Counted from the first letter of the stretch, positions 13,001-24,885 are shown. The stretch is DNA of 64,000 nt from Leptodactylus fallax (GCA_947044405.1 CAMRHE010000321.1:1550001-1614000); one strand, 5' to 3'. Notes: generated by a model not told the origin, from the letters alone. Program-made: numbers and translations.

Positions 13001-13609
13001 AAGTTGTGCAGCACAAATAATGGAAGCCAGACTAGGTACAACCAATAGCAGGGACTTGGCTGAGGAGGAAAGGAGTTTAAATATGCATCCTCAGCTGCTA
13101 ATTTAACAAGCCCAGAGAACTCTGACACTGCTGAAGCTTCCCAGGTCAGCACAGTAACCTTAAAGTAACAGTAGCTGAACTGAGATTCCTGACACATAAA
13201 CATTTATATGTAACCAGTGTGCTACTTCAAAAATACTATTCTGCAGCAATCAAAGTAGATGTCATCTTAATTAGTCACTTTGCCATCTACTTGGCCAAAA
13301 CATGGTGCTTAATTCCACTACCTTACAAAGGAATTTTCTCATATAAGCCTTTCACGGCTTAAAAGTAAATACCAATGTCTTCGGCCTCTTGTAATGACTG
13401 GAGCTAAGTAAACTGCTGAACTGTTCTACGCTGTTTAACATATAAATACATAGGACTTACAGAAACAGTGTAGTAGCACAGTGAGCTAAGATGTTTTGAT
13501 AGCGCGCAAACATCAGGCTGCTAGTTACAGATAGGTCTTTAGAATGAAAAATTATTTTGGTGTTGGAAAATCCCTTTACCATTGTATATACCATCTTCTA
13601 ATTATTATA

Positions 13610-13790
13610 TTAATATTATTATTATTATTATTATTTATATAGCACCATTAATTCCATGGTGCTTTTACATTTGAGGGTTTACATACAGTACACAAAATAT
13701 ACAAAACAAACACAATGCTAACAGTGACCAACTGGCACAGTAGGATAGAGGGCCCTGCTTGCAAGGGCTTACATTCTATGAATATATATG
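13610..13790 (-). repeat. SINE- or LINE-tail-like repeat
   Basis: Read on the minus strand it contains ccttgcaagcagggccctct and ends tggtgctatataaataata, running into an (aat)n tail. This is the usual form of a short retroposon 3' end. Family not identified. Confidence 0.45.
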
Positions 13791-13953
13791 AATATATATT
13801 CACTATTGATAGAGCATTATACTATAGCAAATACAAAAAAACAAAAGCACAGCAGGCACTACCAGAACATATGAATTGAATGATATGACTTTGTTACTTA
13901 GCTGAATCGTTGGTGCAGCAGAGGATACACGGGGGCACGCTGTAGAAACATGT

Positions 13954-14133
13954 CCAAAATATAGTAGGAAAAAGCAGGACAGCGGCAATCACATCCGGAT
14001 AAAATACCTCTTTATTTGAATAAGTTACAGGCAGGTTATAGCTGTGGACTTACAAGCAACGGGCCGTTTTGTGCTACTGCACTTCTACAGGCTTGTGATT
14101 GCCGCTGTCCTGCTTTTTCCTACTATATTTTGG
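13954..14133. repeat. Fold-back repeat, 40-bp perfect arms
   Basis: Positions 13954-13993 and 14094-14133 are exact inverted copies (left arm starts ccaaaatatagtagg), separated by 100 bp. The spacer contains a smaller palindrome aacgggccgtt. No target duplication was identified. Confidence 0.9.
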
Positions 14134-14593
14134 GCATTATACTGTAGTATTATACAATTCTGGATGACAGAGCTAGCACATACTGTAGATCAGATGGAGG
14201 GGAAGGTTTTTGTAAAGGTCCTAACCTTGCTGGATGACACTGGGCCACAGTAGACGAGACAGGAAAGCGCTATATCCAGCCACAATTACAATGTCTACAT
14301 CCCTCTAAGGCTATTTTCATCTTACTTTTTTATCTGGCATTTTCAGTTTAAAAACAATGGACACCCAGTAGATCCTATTATAGTCAATGAGGTTCATTGG
14401 TCCATATTTGCACGTTATTTTAGCAGTACACCTGCCCATTGTTCTGGTCCTCCAACAGACAAAAACAATGGACAGTCCAATGCTAGTGTGAACTGAGCAT
14501 CAGTCACAGCAACTGCCTCATAGACTCACCTGCATGCAAACTGAAAGTTTAGTCCTCAAGACTGTTAGTCTCTGTTATCAGACATTATTAGAG

Positions 14594-14598
<5 letters not shown>

Positions 14599-14641
<43 letters not shown>

Positions 14642-14701
14642 CAGTCACTCGCTGTTGTTCTCTTTTATCAGCTATCATCGGAGGATTGTATATATGTATA
14701 G

Positions 14702-14748
<47 letters not shown>
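14599..14748. repeat. Two (TA)n microsatellites
   Basis: Long TA runs at about 14599-14638 and 14706-14747, separated by about 65 bp of non-repetitive DNA. Confidence 0.9.
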
Positions 14749-14749
<1 letters not shown>

Positions 14750-16190
14750 ACTTTAGTTGCAGGATTTTTGGCCATAATATAGCTACAAATTGTCCTTCAT
14801 CTGGTGCAGACTCCAGGATCCAAGGCAATTTTTTCCGCTTTTATTTTCCAGTAGCAGGTAGTGCACTTTACTTCCTATGGGAGGGTACAGTGGAACCTAT
14901 ACCAGCCAATCACATTAGTTCGTTTTCTAAGGAGCCTTGAACAAATGATATTTGTTTGACTGCTATTGGAAACTCCTTCATATTTCTTCTTCATCCGTTC
15001 AATAAATCATCCCCCATTACATCTTTTGGACACATATTGAAGTTTTAAGTCTTAACTCTTGAAGAGAGGCAGCAGCTGCCAGCTGATCTTCCTGGATCAC
15101 TAAGAAACCTTGAAAATTAAAATTAAGTGCAGTGGATGCGTAAAGCCACTCTGGCTATAACATTTCCATTTTGTGTTGAAAATGCATTTCTTTACATCAT
15201 GCTGTTCTGTCTACATCATTGCAATTACTAAACTAACTATTTTTAGTTAGGAACAGGCAAGGGGAGTGATACTGAGCTCTGACACTGTCCACCTCTGATT
15301 GGAGCCTTGCCTATTGCCTGTTCCTGCCTGACACTACCCACCTGACAGTACAGAGCCTAAATGACATGAGGCATCAAAACTAACAACATTAATTGCTCTG
15401 GATTGATGGGAGCTGGAGAACAAATTTCAACTGCACTGGAAACAATGGAGCAGCTCCTGTTAACAGATACAAAGAACTGGAGTTGGTAGAGGTGGCAAAA
15501 GGTCTTCTTTAACAGATAAGATCATTTTGTTATATTTAACTGAAGCTGCTTTTTAATTTGTCCTTATTTTTTTAAACAAGCTCTGTCTTGTCTTCCTCTG
15601 TAGAAGATTATTTTCAGATGCAGCTATGACCAATCATGAATGATTTCTTATTTCACATCATGTCCCTGCACCCACATTTGCTGCCTGTCTACAGTATAAT
15701 ATATCATGTATGTTTGTCATACAGAGAAATTTCCCCCACCCACCCATGTTTTCTCATATTGAATTTAGCATTACACATGATGAAAACTGAAGCCTCCAAG
15801 GAACTTCTTAGGAACTTAAATGTAAACATCCCTTTTAGACTTTGTGACATTTAGAGATGAAACATCCCACACATCCAATGACTATGATCTAGGTATTAAA
15901 ATCAGTGTAAATCGTAATTCATATTTCTGTCAGTTACTGCAGATCATCCTGCAAATAAAAAAGTGATTCTGGGTCAAATGATTGCAGCTGTAAGGGAGTG
16001 AAAAAGTTAACCTCCTTAGACTGCAACCTTAGGTAGGACACGTAGCAAGATTGGCCACCTCTTTGCCAATGGCGTTTATTCTGTTTATTTGGCTGTCAAT
16101 TATCCTGATGTTCTGTGAAGTTTTGATTGTACAAATGATGTTTTTCTGTTTTGTGGTTTCTTAGCAGAGAACCACAAATGGTGGCAGGAC
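14749..16190. other. Intergenic, no gene recognised
   Basis: Frames are short and without motifs. A weakly preserved MITE-like fragment may lie just upstream (about 14310-14500), with gtgtgaactgagcatcag resembling the ends of the Harbinger-like MITEs listed below. Nothing else was recognised. Confidence 0.55.
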
Positions 16191-16202
16191 ATTACTCTAG
16201 GT

Positions 16203-17374
16203 CAGTGATGGCAAACCTTTTAGAGACCAAGTGCCCAAACTGCAACCCAAAACCCACTAAATTATCACAAAGTGCCAACACGGCAATTTAACCTTAAATT
16301 AACCAGGATCTGTTTTATATTGACCGTGCAATGTTATTACAGCCTGTAATAATATCACATGTCTGCTATAAAACAGATACTGTGTGATATAAATAGTGAA
16401 GGGCCCCCACACAGTACAATGCGCTCCGAAGTGGCCCCCACACAGTACAATGCACTCTGAAGTGGCCCCCACAAAGTACAATGCGCTCCGAAGTGGCCCC
16501 CTGACAGTACAATACCTTCCACAGTGGCACCCAAACAGTATTATATGCTCCAGAATTGCCCCCACACAGTAGTATATGCTCCACAGTGGCCCCCAATCAG
16601 TATTATATGCTTCACAGAGACCCCCACGCAGTATTATATGCTCCACTTTTGGCCCCCCCCCCCCCACATTATATGCTTCACAGTGGGCACCCATACAGTA
16701 ATATATGCTTCACAGTTTCCCCCATACAGTATTAGATGCTTCAGTGTCCCCCACACAGTATTAAATGCTTCAGTGTCCCCCACACAGTAGTAGATGCTTC
16801 ACAGTGTCCCCCTTACAGTATTAGATGCTTCAGTGTCCCCCATACAGTATTAGATGCTTCAGTGTCCCCCATACAGTATTAGATGCTTCAGTGTCCCCCA
16901 TACAGTACTAGATGCTTCAGTGTCCCCCATACAGTATAATATGCTTCAGTGTCCCCCACACAGTATTAGATACTTCAGTGTCCCCCACACAGTATTAGAT
17001 GCTTCAGTGTCCCCCATACAGTAGCAGATGCTTCACAGTAGACCCCCACAGTAGTTTATGTTACTTACCTAGTCCCACGAAGAGCGCCCTCCTTCTTCTT
17101 CTGTTCGCAGGCGCTGATGAATGACGTCATCGCGCCTGCGTCGGGGCAGAGGTCACACTCTGCAGTCAGTGTAGGCCGCGGTTCCGCGGCCTACACTGAT
17201 AGCTTTCATCTGTATGTACATTTGCACATACAGCTGAAAGAAGCGATCACTCACTAACTGGGAATTCTGTACCAGATTCCCGGTTAGTGAGCGATCATGG
17301 GGATGGCGCGCGTGCCAACTGAGAGGGCTCTGCATGCCCTCTCTGGCACGCGTGCCATAGGTTCGCCATCACGG
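16203..17374 (-). mobile_element. hAT non-autonomous element (copy 1)
   Basis: Termini cagtgatggcaaacct (left) and, on the minus strand, ccgtgatggcgaacct (right) are imperfect inverted repeats. The 8-bp duplication ctctaggt is exact at 16195-16202 and 17375-17382. These are hAT hallmarks. No transposase is present. The inside holds a minisatellite (16400-17046), a CpG-rich block with an intact TGACGTCA palindrome at 17122-17129, and two hairpins at about 17205-17297 that are conserved in the second copy at 31386-32967. Confidence 0.93.
16400..17046 (-). repeat. Minisatellite inside hAT copy 1
   Basis: The first units (16400-16700) are the complement of the 31-bp unit seen at 428-604. Later units shorten to about 29 bp with the text cagtattagatgcttcagtg followed by tccccca, suggesting local homogenisation of a derived unit. 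Confidence 0.88.
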
Positions 17375-17588
17375 CTCTAGGTTCACACTTGTGATTGAGT
17401 TTCTGTTCTTTGGATCTGCTTGGGGACCCAAAAAAAAGAAACCCAATCCACTTACAAAGAGGTTACCCGTGGAAACTATATACTATAATGGGGTCCGAGT
17501 TTCTGCCTGACTTTTCTCTCAGTATTTTTCAGGCGGATTCGGGGACAGAATCCCAGAACGTAATCCAAGCGCTGGTGTGAACCCAGCC

Positions 17589-18614
17589 TAAGTTGCACCA
17601 AAAAGTTGTGTCTTGGGAGGAGCGCTAGAAAGATATCCTGAGGTACCCTATGGTGGATGACATTGGGTTATGCTGAATCAAAGGTGTGCCCTTTGCTCCT
17701 TTCAGGGAGAATGCCCACAAGGTCCGTTCAGGTTAGTTTGGTTACATGTGCCCCAGGAAGCAGCCACCATGACATGAGTTTGAGGCACCTTCCTTCAGTA
17801 AATCTCACCTTTGAAAACAGGAGGGATATCCACTGGCTCATGTGAGTTACACCTGTGTGTTTCCCAATACTGTTTTGGGTGCCATATCTTGCATGTTTCT
17901 ACCTCTGCAATCAAAAGTATAACTAGAAAATTCTGGACCCCCACTTACCATGTGCTATGTATAATTCTAGGGTCTTATTAGGCTATAATGATGCCTTTGG
18001 GCTCCCTCAGCCTCCTGGGCCCAGTAAAGACTGCTGCCTCTGCACCCTTATAACTATGCCCCTGACTGTAATCAAGTAAGGTCTCCTGTTCAGGCATGAA
18101 GAGGGAAGGGGGTGTTGTGACCCGGGGTTATCCTCAGGGGCCACCAGACACACAGCTCTACAAGGCAAAGATAAAACATTCATCTTTTCTGGATGAAGAT
18201 GAGTTGTTGATTTCCCACCTCAGGAAGTAGGAAGAGGGGAAGGCACCCAGGCAGGGAGGTGTGGCTAAACACAAGCCATAAGAGACTATGATATCTGTTT
18301 TTCTCTCATTATTTTTAAGACTGTTTGCTTGTGTATCATTTGTTAGTCTTGTTTTCTTTTTATATATAGCACTGAACCCTTTGAGCGTTAAATTGTTAAA
18401 TGTAAGGTTACTTCGTGTTTGCTCTATAAACCCATTACCTTTTTGAAGTGTGTATGTGTCTGACAATTGGAGAACTTTTATTATATTCCTTAAAAACAAA
18501 AATACAGGAGTGAATCTAAAAGATTTTTGCCATCTAGTGAGCTTAGAATTGTATAAAGTGTTTCTGGCTACCATCTAGCTTGTGGGATCTAATTTACTCA
18601 AATACAAAAACTGA
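17589..18614. other. Intergenic, no gene recognised
   Basis: One 138-codon frame on the minus strand (18158-18574) has no recognisable motif or domain. No terminal repeats could be assigned. Confidence 0.5.
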
Positions 18615-19295
18615 ATTTCACTGGAGGGAGTAAATGGCTGAAATAAAATATAACTTTTAATGATAAATCTTAAAATATAATCCAGATCAACAAACAAGAA
18701 CGTAAAAAATAATCAGACCCAATACGCTCCAATTCACAGACATATAATGGGTCATTCTCCTAATTAAGATTTGTATCAAGGGGAATAGATATACACATAT
18801 TTCCTGAATTCTTTTGATATTAACATAGTCCCTGATAACAAAAGATCCCAATGCGTTTCGCCTAGATTAAGGTACATCAGGAGGAGGAGGAGTTCTAGAT
18901 GAACCAACCCCTAAATAAAGGCTGGCCCTTTTACAAAACTTCCCCTAATCCCCAGTAAAATGTAGAGGTATCAAAGATAACCAATAATCCCTACACAGTA
19001 GAACCAGGAGACAAGATGCAGTAAGAATTTCAGTTCCCTGTAAGTTGATAGTAGGCACTGGTACTTGTGATGGCTTGTGATAGAATGAGAACCACAAGCT
19101 TGCTGGAGTCAGATATATATGGTGAAGCCACTCCCCATAGGACGTGCCCCCCATGACACATTATGGAGGGAACAAACGGCTGGCAGCACCCAGACCCGCC
19201 CATTGAATGACACGGGCAGCGCTGATAGGTCGCACCTGCCCGCATCACACAGGGGTGTGGTTTGTTGACATTAAGCACATGTAGTGATTTACAAT
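18615..19295 (-). mobile_element. Penelope-like element terminal block (pLTR-like)
   Basis: It is an inverted copy of 28340-29072: both start tttcactggagggagtaaat at the outer end and share blocks through cacatgtagtgat. The second copy abuts Penelope reverse-transcriptase sequence, which supports the assignment. It carries a hammerhead-like core on the minus strand (18850-18882). Confidence 0.6.
18850..18882 (-). ncRNA. Hammerhead-ribozyme-like core
   Basis: On the minus strand the order is CTGATG, then a short stem candidate, an eight-base loop and GGCGAAACGC. Hammerheads need CUGANGA, stem II and GAAA; here the base after CUGAUG is U instead of A. Penelope terminal repeats are known to carry hammerhead motifs. 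This copy is probably weakened or inactive. Confidence 0.38.
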
Positions 19296-19757
19296 ACAGG
19301 AAGATTGTGTCTTAACAGTAAGGACAAGGGTGTAGCTGTGTATCATTGCAGCATACGGTATATCTCTGTATATTATACATATTCTAATGGGGACTAAAAC
19401 AAAACCCAAACAACTGAACCATTATTCATAGAAAAACCATGGCATGATAAAATAATATATGGCCACACTGATAAAAAGCCTTGGATACGGCATTACAGTA
19501 ATGCAATATTTGGCCACAGTAATGCACAGCCTTAGCTATGACATAATACAGCGGGAAATATATATTTACATCAGATATTTCTCTGGTAAGTGGACATATG
19601 GCCAGATGATGGTTACTAGTGGTGCTGTCCCCCAGTATATAGTACTCCTATGCAGGTTCCAATATGATGTATATATTTAGGCTCAAAAAGTCCCACAAAT
19701 GTTGGAACTGTGGAAGGACCAGCATGGATCATTATCCTAACACAACAGCACATGGTA
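19296..19757. other. Unassigned sequence between PLE block and Tc1
   Basis: No coding motif or terminal repeat was recognised. It may be further PLE non-coding sequence. Confidence 0.4.
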
Positions 19758-19759
19758 TA

Positions 19760-21350
19760 CAGTGGGTAAAAAAAGTATTTAGTCAGCCACCAATTGTGCA
19801 AGTTCTCCCACTTAAAAAAATGAGAGAGGCCTGTAATTGACATCATAGGTAGACCTCAACTATGAGAGACAAAATTAGAAAACATATCTAGAAAATCACA
19901 TTGTCTGATTTTTTAAGAATTTATTTGCAAATTATGGTGAAAAATAAGTATTTGGTCACCTACAAACAAGCAAGATTTCTGGCTCTCAAAGACATGTAAC
20001 TTTTTCTTTAAGAGGCTCCTCTGTCCTCCACTCATTACCTGTAGTAATGGCACCTGTTTGAAATTGTTATCAGTATAAAAGACATCGGTCCACAACATCA
20101 AACAGTTACACTCCAAACTCCACTATGGTGAAGACCAAAGAGCTGTGGAAGGACACCAGAAACAAAATTGTAGACCTGCACCAGGCTGGGAAGACTGAAT
20201 CTGCAATAGGCAAGCAGCTTGGTGTGAAGAAATCAACTGTGGGAGCAATAATTAGAAAATGGAAGACATACAAGACCACTGATAATCTCCCTCGATCAGG
20301 AGCTCCACACAAGATCTCACCTCTTGGGGTCAAAATGATCACAAGAACGGTGAGCAAAAATCCCAGAACCACCTAGTGAATTACCTGCAGAAAGCTGGGA
20401 CTAACGTTACAAAGGCTACCGTCAGTAACACACTACGCCACCAGGGACTCAGATCCTGCAGTGCCAGACGTGTGCCCCTGCTTAAGCCAGTACATATCCG
20501 GGACCGTCTCAAGTTTACTAGAGAACATTTGGATGTTCCAGAAAAGTAATGGGAGAATGTCATATGGTCAGAGGAAAACAAAGTATAACTGTTTGGTAGA
20601 AACACAACTTGTTGTGTTTGGAGGAGAGTCAATGCTGAGTTGCTTCCAAAGAACACCATACCTACTGTGAAGCATGGGGGTGGCAACATAATGCTTTTGG
20701 GCTGTTTCTCTGCAAAGGGACCAGGACGACTGATCCGTGTACATGAAAGAATGAATGGGGCCATGTATCGTGAAATTTTGAATGCAAACCTCCTTTCATC
20801 AGCAAGGGCATTGAAGATGAAACGTGGCTGGGTCTTTCAGCATGACAATGATCCCAAGTACACTGCCAGGGCAACGAAGGAGTGGCTTCGTAAGAAGCAT
20901 TTCAAGGTCCTGGAGTGGCCTAGCCAGTCTCCAGATCTCAACCCCATAGAAAACCTTTGGAGGGAGTTGAAAGTCCATGTTGCCCAGCGACAGCCCCAAA
21001 ACATCACTGTTCTAGAGGAGATCTGCATGGAGGAATGGGCCAACATACCAGCAACAGTGTGTGCCAACCTTGTGAAGACTTACAGAAAATGTTTGACCTC
21101 TGTCATTGCCAACAAAGGATATATAACAAAGTATTGAGATGAACTTTGTTATTGAAAAAATACTTATTTTCCACCATAATTTGCAAATAAATTCTTTAAA
21201 AATCAGACAATGTGATTTTCTGGATTTGTTTTCTCATTTTGTCTCATAGTTGAGGTCTACCTATGATGTCAATTACAGGCCTCTCTCATCTTTTTAAGTG
21301 GGAGAACTTACACAATTGGTGGCTGACTAAATACTTTTTTTTCCCCACTG
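19760..21350 (+). mobile_element. Tc1/mariner element, family B copy 2
   Basis: Flanked by TA at 19758-19759 and 21351-21352. The ends are cagtgggtaaaaaaagtatt and its complement ccccactg. Length 1,591 bp. The long terminal repeats include gtctgattttttaagaattt and its complement near the right end. Confidence 0.95.
20125..21137 (+). pseudogene. Tc1 family B transposase, several lesions
   Basis: ATG 20125 opens [10 protein letters not shown] and the N-terminal helix-turn-helix region, with [13 protein letters not shown] where a GRPR-like linker is usual. The frame breaks at 20376, where the G-rich segment seen in copies 1 and 3 is deleted. The middle has a TAA at about 20549 and another near 20587. 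The catalytic half is open again at 20640-21137 with KHGGGN, the second Asp in HDNDPKY, and the Glu in NPIENLW, ending ITKY. The first catalytic site reads SEENK in place of SDETK. It is clearly dead, and more decayed than copy 3. Confidence 0.92.
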
Positions 21351-21409
21351 TAATGCTGGTAATAGTGCCCATGGATGCAAGATTATAACAGCCAATCAAT
21401 AATGATTAC

Positions 21410-22250
21410 AGTCGCCTTATCAAAAATGATATGGTTAGGTGAAGCAGGAATAGGAAATTGCATCATTGAGACCCAGTGGTTTCAGGTTTTTAATACTGAA
21501 AATCTACTGGGCCTCTTTTTGTAGGATACGTCTATCCAAATTGCCTCTTCTCCATGAGGGACATATCCATTCCACACCTTTGAATCAGAGAGTTCTAGGA
21601 TCCCCGTTATTGCATTCCCACGAGTGGGCAATCTTCATGTCTTAGTATATTGCTGACATGTTCAAGAATATTTTGCCTAAATTCCCTAGTTGTTTTACTG
21701 ATATAATTTTTGGGACAGGGACATAGGGCCATACAGACCACTATGGGGGTATGGCAATTTTCGTATTCTCTTATGTTATAGGTCTTGCCAGTGGCCACAC
21801 TCTTGAATAACGAGCCTCAGCGAATATACTTGCATGCCTTACATGAACCACATCAGAACGTGCCTTTGTATTCCTCCTTATTCAACCAGGTGTTGGGTAC
21901 AACCACTGGGGGCAGGTGGCTATGAATAAGCCAATCACACAGATTCTTGCCACGCCGGTAGCTAACTGCTGGTTTATCACTGATGAGGCCCTGCAAATCG
22001 GAGTCCAGTTTAAGAGTTCCCCAATAGGAATCAGGGATCCGTCTAATATCATTGGCACGATTGTCAAATGTGCCGATAATACATAATTCATAGGAATCTT
22101 GCTTGGATCTCTGTGGGTTCAATAAACTGGTCTTATCACAGGTACTGCAAATTGCACCCCCAATTGTTTTAGTGGGTTGGTGCTCAGGAAGGGTTTCACC
22201 CCAATATCCAGTAGAGATATAATCCAGGCACTCAAAAGGTAAGTATACTT
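21410..22250 (-). pseudogene. Penelope-like element, RT end and GIY-YIG endonuclease (PLE-A copy 1)
   Basis: Read on the minus strand: LLNPQRSKQ and PAVSYRRGKNLCDWLIHSH (end of the Penelope reverse transcriptase), then a CGSCKAC cysteine cluster, then the GIY-YIG endonuclease with VVCMALCPCPKNYISKTTRE and REFRQNILEH, and finally a tail with a PLGLND-like motif near 21450. Penelope elements join a telomerase-like reverse transcriptase to a GIY-YIG nuclease that nicks the target. Open segments lie at 21853-22122 and 21607-21798, broken by stops and shifts. A second copy with the same text lies at 25466-25928 and 27909-28480. Family assignment rests on remembered PLE motifs. Confidence 0.78.
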
Positions 22251-22253
22251 ATA

Positions 22254-23834
22254 CAGTGGGGAAAAATGTATTTAGTGAGCCACAAATTGTGCAAGTTCTC
22301 CCACTTAAAAAGATGAGAGAGGCCTGTAATTGACATCATAGGTAGACCTCAACTATGAGAGACAAAATGAGAAAACAAATCCAGAAAATCACATTGTCTG
22401 ATTTTTAAAGAATTTATTTGCAAAATATGGTGGAAAATAAGTATTTGGTCAATAACAAAGTTCATCTCAATACTTTGTTATATATCGTTTGTTGGCAATG
22501 ACAGAGGTCAAACGTTTTCTGTAAGTCTTCACAAGGTTGGCACACACTGTTGCTGGTATGTTGGCCCATTCCTCCATGCAGATCTCCTCTAGAGCAGTGA
22601 TGTTTTGGGGCGGTCGCTGGGCAACACGGACTTTCAACTCCCTCCAAAGGTTTTCTATGGGGTTGAGATCTGGAGACTGGCTAGGCCACTCCAGGACCTT
22701 GAAATGCTTCTTACGAAGCCACTCCTTCGTTGCCCTGGCGATGTGCTTGGGATCATTGTCATGCTGAAAGACCCAGCCATGTTTCATCTTCAATGCCCTT
22801 GCTGATGGAAGGAGGTTTGCATTCAAAATTTCACAATACATGGCCCCATTCATTCTTTCATGTACACGCATCAGTCGTCCTGGTCCATTTGTAGAGAAAC
22901 AGCCCCAAAGCATGATGTTGCCACCCCCATGCTGCACAGTAGGTATGGTGTTCTTTGGATGCAACTCAGCATTCACTCTCCTCCAAACACGACGAGTTGT
23001 GTTTCTATCAAACAGTTCTACTTTGGTTTCATCTGACCATATGACATTTTTCCAATACTCTTCTGGAACATCCAAATGCTCTCTAGCAAACTTCAGACGG
23101 GCCCAGATATGTACTGGCTTAAGCAGGGGGAGACGTCTGGCACTGCAGGATCTGAGTCCCTGACGGTGTAGTGTGTTACTGACGGTAGCCTTTGTTACGT
23201 TAGTCCCAGCCTTCTGCAGGTCATTCACTAGGTCCCCCCCGTGTGGTTCTGGGATTTTTGCTCACCGTTCTTGTGATCATTTTGACCCCACGGGGCGAGA
23301 TCTTGCGTGGAGCCCCTGATCGTGGGAGATTATCAGTGGTCTTGTATGTCTTCCATTTTCTAATTATTGCTCCCACAGTTGATTTCTTCACACCAAGCTG
23401 CTTGCTTATTGCAGATTCAGTCTTCCCAGCCTGGTGCAGGTCTACAATTTTGTTTCTGGTGTCCTTCCACAGCTCTTTGGTCTTCACCATAGTGGAGTTT
23501 GGAGTGTGACTGAGGTTGTGGACCAGTGTGAAACAGGTGCCATTACTACAGGTAATGAGTGGAGGAGAGAGGAGCCTCTTAAAGAAAAAGTTTCAGGTCT
23601 GTGAGAGCCAGAAATCTTGCTTGTTTGTAGGTGACCAAATACTTGTTTTCCACCATAATTTGCAAATAAATTCTTTAAAAATCAGACAATGTGATTTTCT
23701 GGATTTTTTTTTCTCATTTGTCTCTCATAGTTGAGGTCTACCTATGATGTCAATTACAGGCCTCTCTCATCTTTTTAAGTGGGAGAACTTGCACAATTGG
23801 TGGATGACTAAATGCAGTACTTTTTTCCCCACTG
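22254..23834 (-). mobile_element. Tc1/mariner element, family B copy 3
   Basis: TA at 22252-22253 and 23835-23836; ends cagtggggaaaaatgtattt and ccccactg. Length 1,581 bp. Opposite orientation to copies 1 and 2. It is inserted in or next to Penelope sequence: PLE-A copy 1 lies immediately left and PLE-B immediately right. Confidence 0.95.
22467..23490 (-). pseudogene. Tc1 family B transposase, one frameshift from open
   Basis: The minus-strand gene starts at ATG 23490 ([10 protein letters not shown]) and ends ITKY before the stop at 22467. Only one lesion is visible: a run of seven G (23234-23240 on the plus strand as C) just after NPRTTRG; six would keep the frame. Upstream frame 23221-23490 holds the helix-turn-helix DNA-binding domain. 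Downstream frame 22467-23228 holds the whole DD34E core: [16 protein letters not shown] and NPIENLW. The intact length would be about 340 residues, normal for Tc1. The enzyme would cut and paste its own element at TA sites in the nucleus. This is the best preserved of the three family B copies. Confidence 0.93.
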
Positions 23835-23884
23835 TATTATTATTATTATTATATTATTTAGAGAGATGCAATCCATAAAAAAGA

Positions 23885-23932
23885 TAAGCGTTTTCGGTCG
23901 GTGAAGACCTTCATCAGATCACTGAAAAAGTT
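23885..23932 (-). ncRNA. Hammerhead-ribozyme-like core in PLE-B
   Basis: The minus strand reads TCTGATGA, then AGGTC, a short loop, GACC and GAAAACGC. CUGAUGA and GAAA are canonical, and GGUC pairs with GACC to make stem II, with one extra A at its base. A downstream TTATC could supply the cleavage-site UH. The position in a Penelope terminal block fits published reports of hammerheads in these elements. Stem I pairing was not established. Confidence 0.5.
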
Positions 23933-24694
23933 ACATATAAAGACATATGGTAAATATATGACATAGTTCAGCATATAATGCATCACATGTTACATGATAT
24001 GGTAAATACAAAGAAAGGGAGAGATGAGGGAGTTTTAGTAAAACAAAACCATTAGTAATGGTGAGAATATTCAGAATTAACATCTTTATATAAAAGATGA
24101 GTGGAACCAGAGTTAGTGTCTCACTGTAAGAACAGTACAATATTATGCATATTTGGTATAAAACAGGTCTGGTATGACCAGGTCTAAAACAGGCATATAA
24201 GGAAGACAGAATCAATGGTATCGATAAATTAGATTGACATAATATGAAGCAACAGAAGAGAGACCCAGATTTCTAATACATAAATTAAATATAAGCTCAC
24301 TGTGCTAAACAGAAAAAAATCTGTACTCACCAGATTGCGGTTGGAGAGAGGAGTAATAGAGGAATGGAAGCATAATGGAGTTAGAGTCGGAGATGCCGCA
24401 TGGAGAAGATGCTCGGAAGATGTGTGAGGTATGTGGGGAATAAATAGTAGCAGCGATGTTCTTGCATGCCATGAGGGCATGTGACGTTATTAGTTGGAGA
24501 CATATGTGTGGGGAGGAAAAGGTGGAGTTACAGGGCAATGGAAGGCAAGCGCCGGTTTGTGGAAAGTCAGTATGTTAACGGGATGATGTCATCTCGCAAC
24601 GCACCAGAAAAATGGCGCATGCACTGTAAGTGTATATGTGGAAATGCTATGAATATAGTTTTGAACAGATGACTGTGGTATGTAATGAGAGTAA

Positions 24695-24885
24695 TTAGGG
24701 AAGGAAGGAAGAAAGAGTAAGAAAAAGGGGGAAATTAGAGGAAAATAGGAGGAAACAGAGAAAGGGAGAAGAGAAGAGTTAGAAAAGGGGGGGAAGGGAG
24801 GAAAAAGGGAAAAAAAAAGGAGAAAAAAAGGAAAAAGAGAGAGGGAAGAGAAAAGGGGAGAAAAGGAAGAAAAGAAGAGGGGCAA
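24695..24885 (+). repeat. Polypurine tract, about 190 bases
   Basis: Nearly uninterrupted A and G (gaaggaaggaagaaagag and similar). It could adopt triplex structure. It lies in the non-coding part of PLE-B. The 98-residue opposite-strand frame (mostly Phe, Ser, Pro, Leu) is an artefact. Confidence 0.9.

Larger units (their letters stand above)
12236..13600. other. Intergenic with a LINE tail scrap and a 68-bp tandem repeat
   Basis: No gene is recognised. 12530-12592 is a short 3' LINE-type tail and 12770-13000 a tandem repeat, both listed separately. The rest appears unique. Confidence 0.6.
16195..17588. mobile_element. Harbinger-like MITE split by a hAT element
   Basis: The left stub ctctaggt (16195-16202) follows TTA. 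After the hAT element the MITE continues from 17375 with ctctaggttcacacttgtg and ends gtgtgaacccagcc at 17588, before TAA. The inverted ends and the TTA-type site match the MITE at 47511-47763. The two 3-bp flanks differ (TTA and TAA), so the exact site is uncertain. Confidence 0.55.

Noticed and set aside
18158..18574. 138-codon minus-strand frame
   Set aside because: No recognisable motif, A/T-rich, and no neighbouring coding evidence. The surroundings vaguely resemble an LTR, but no pair, primer site or target duplication was seen.
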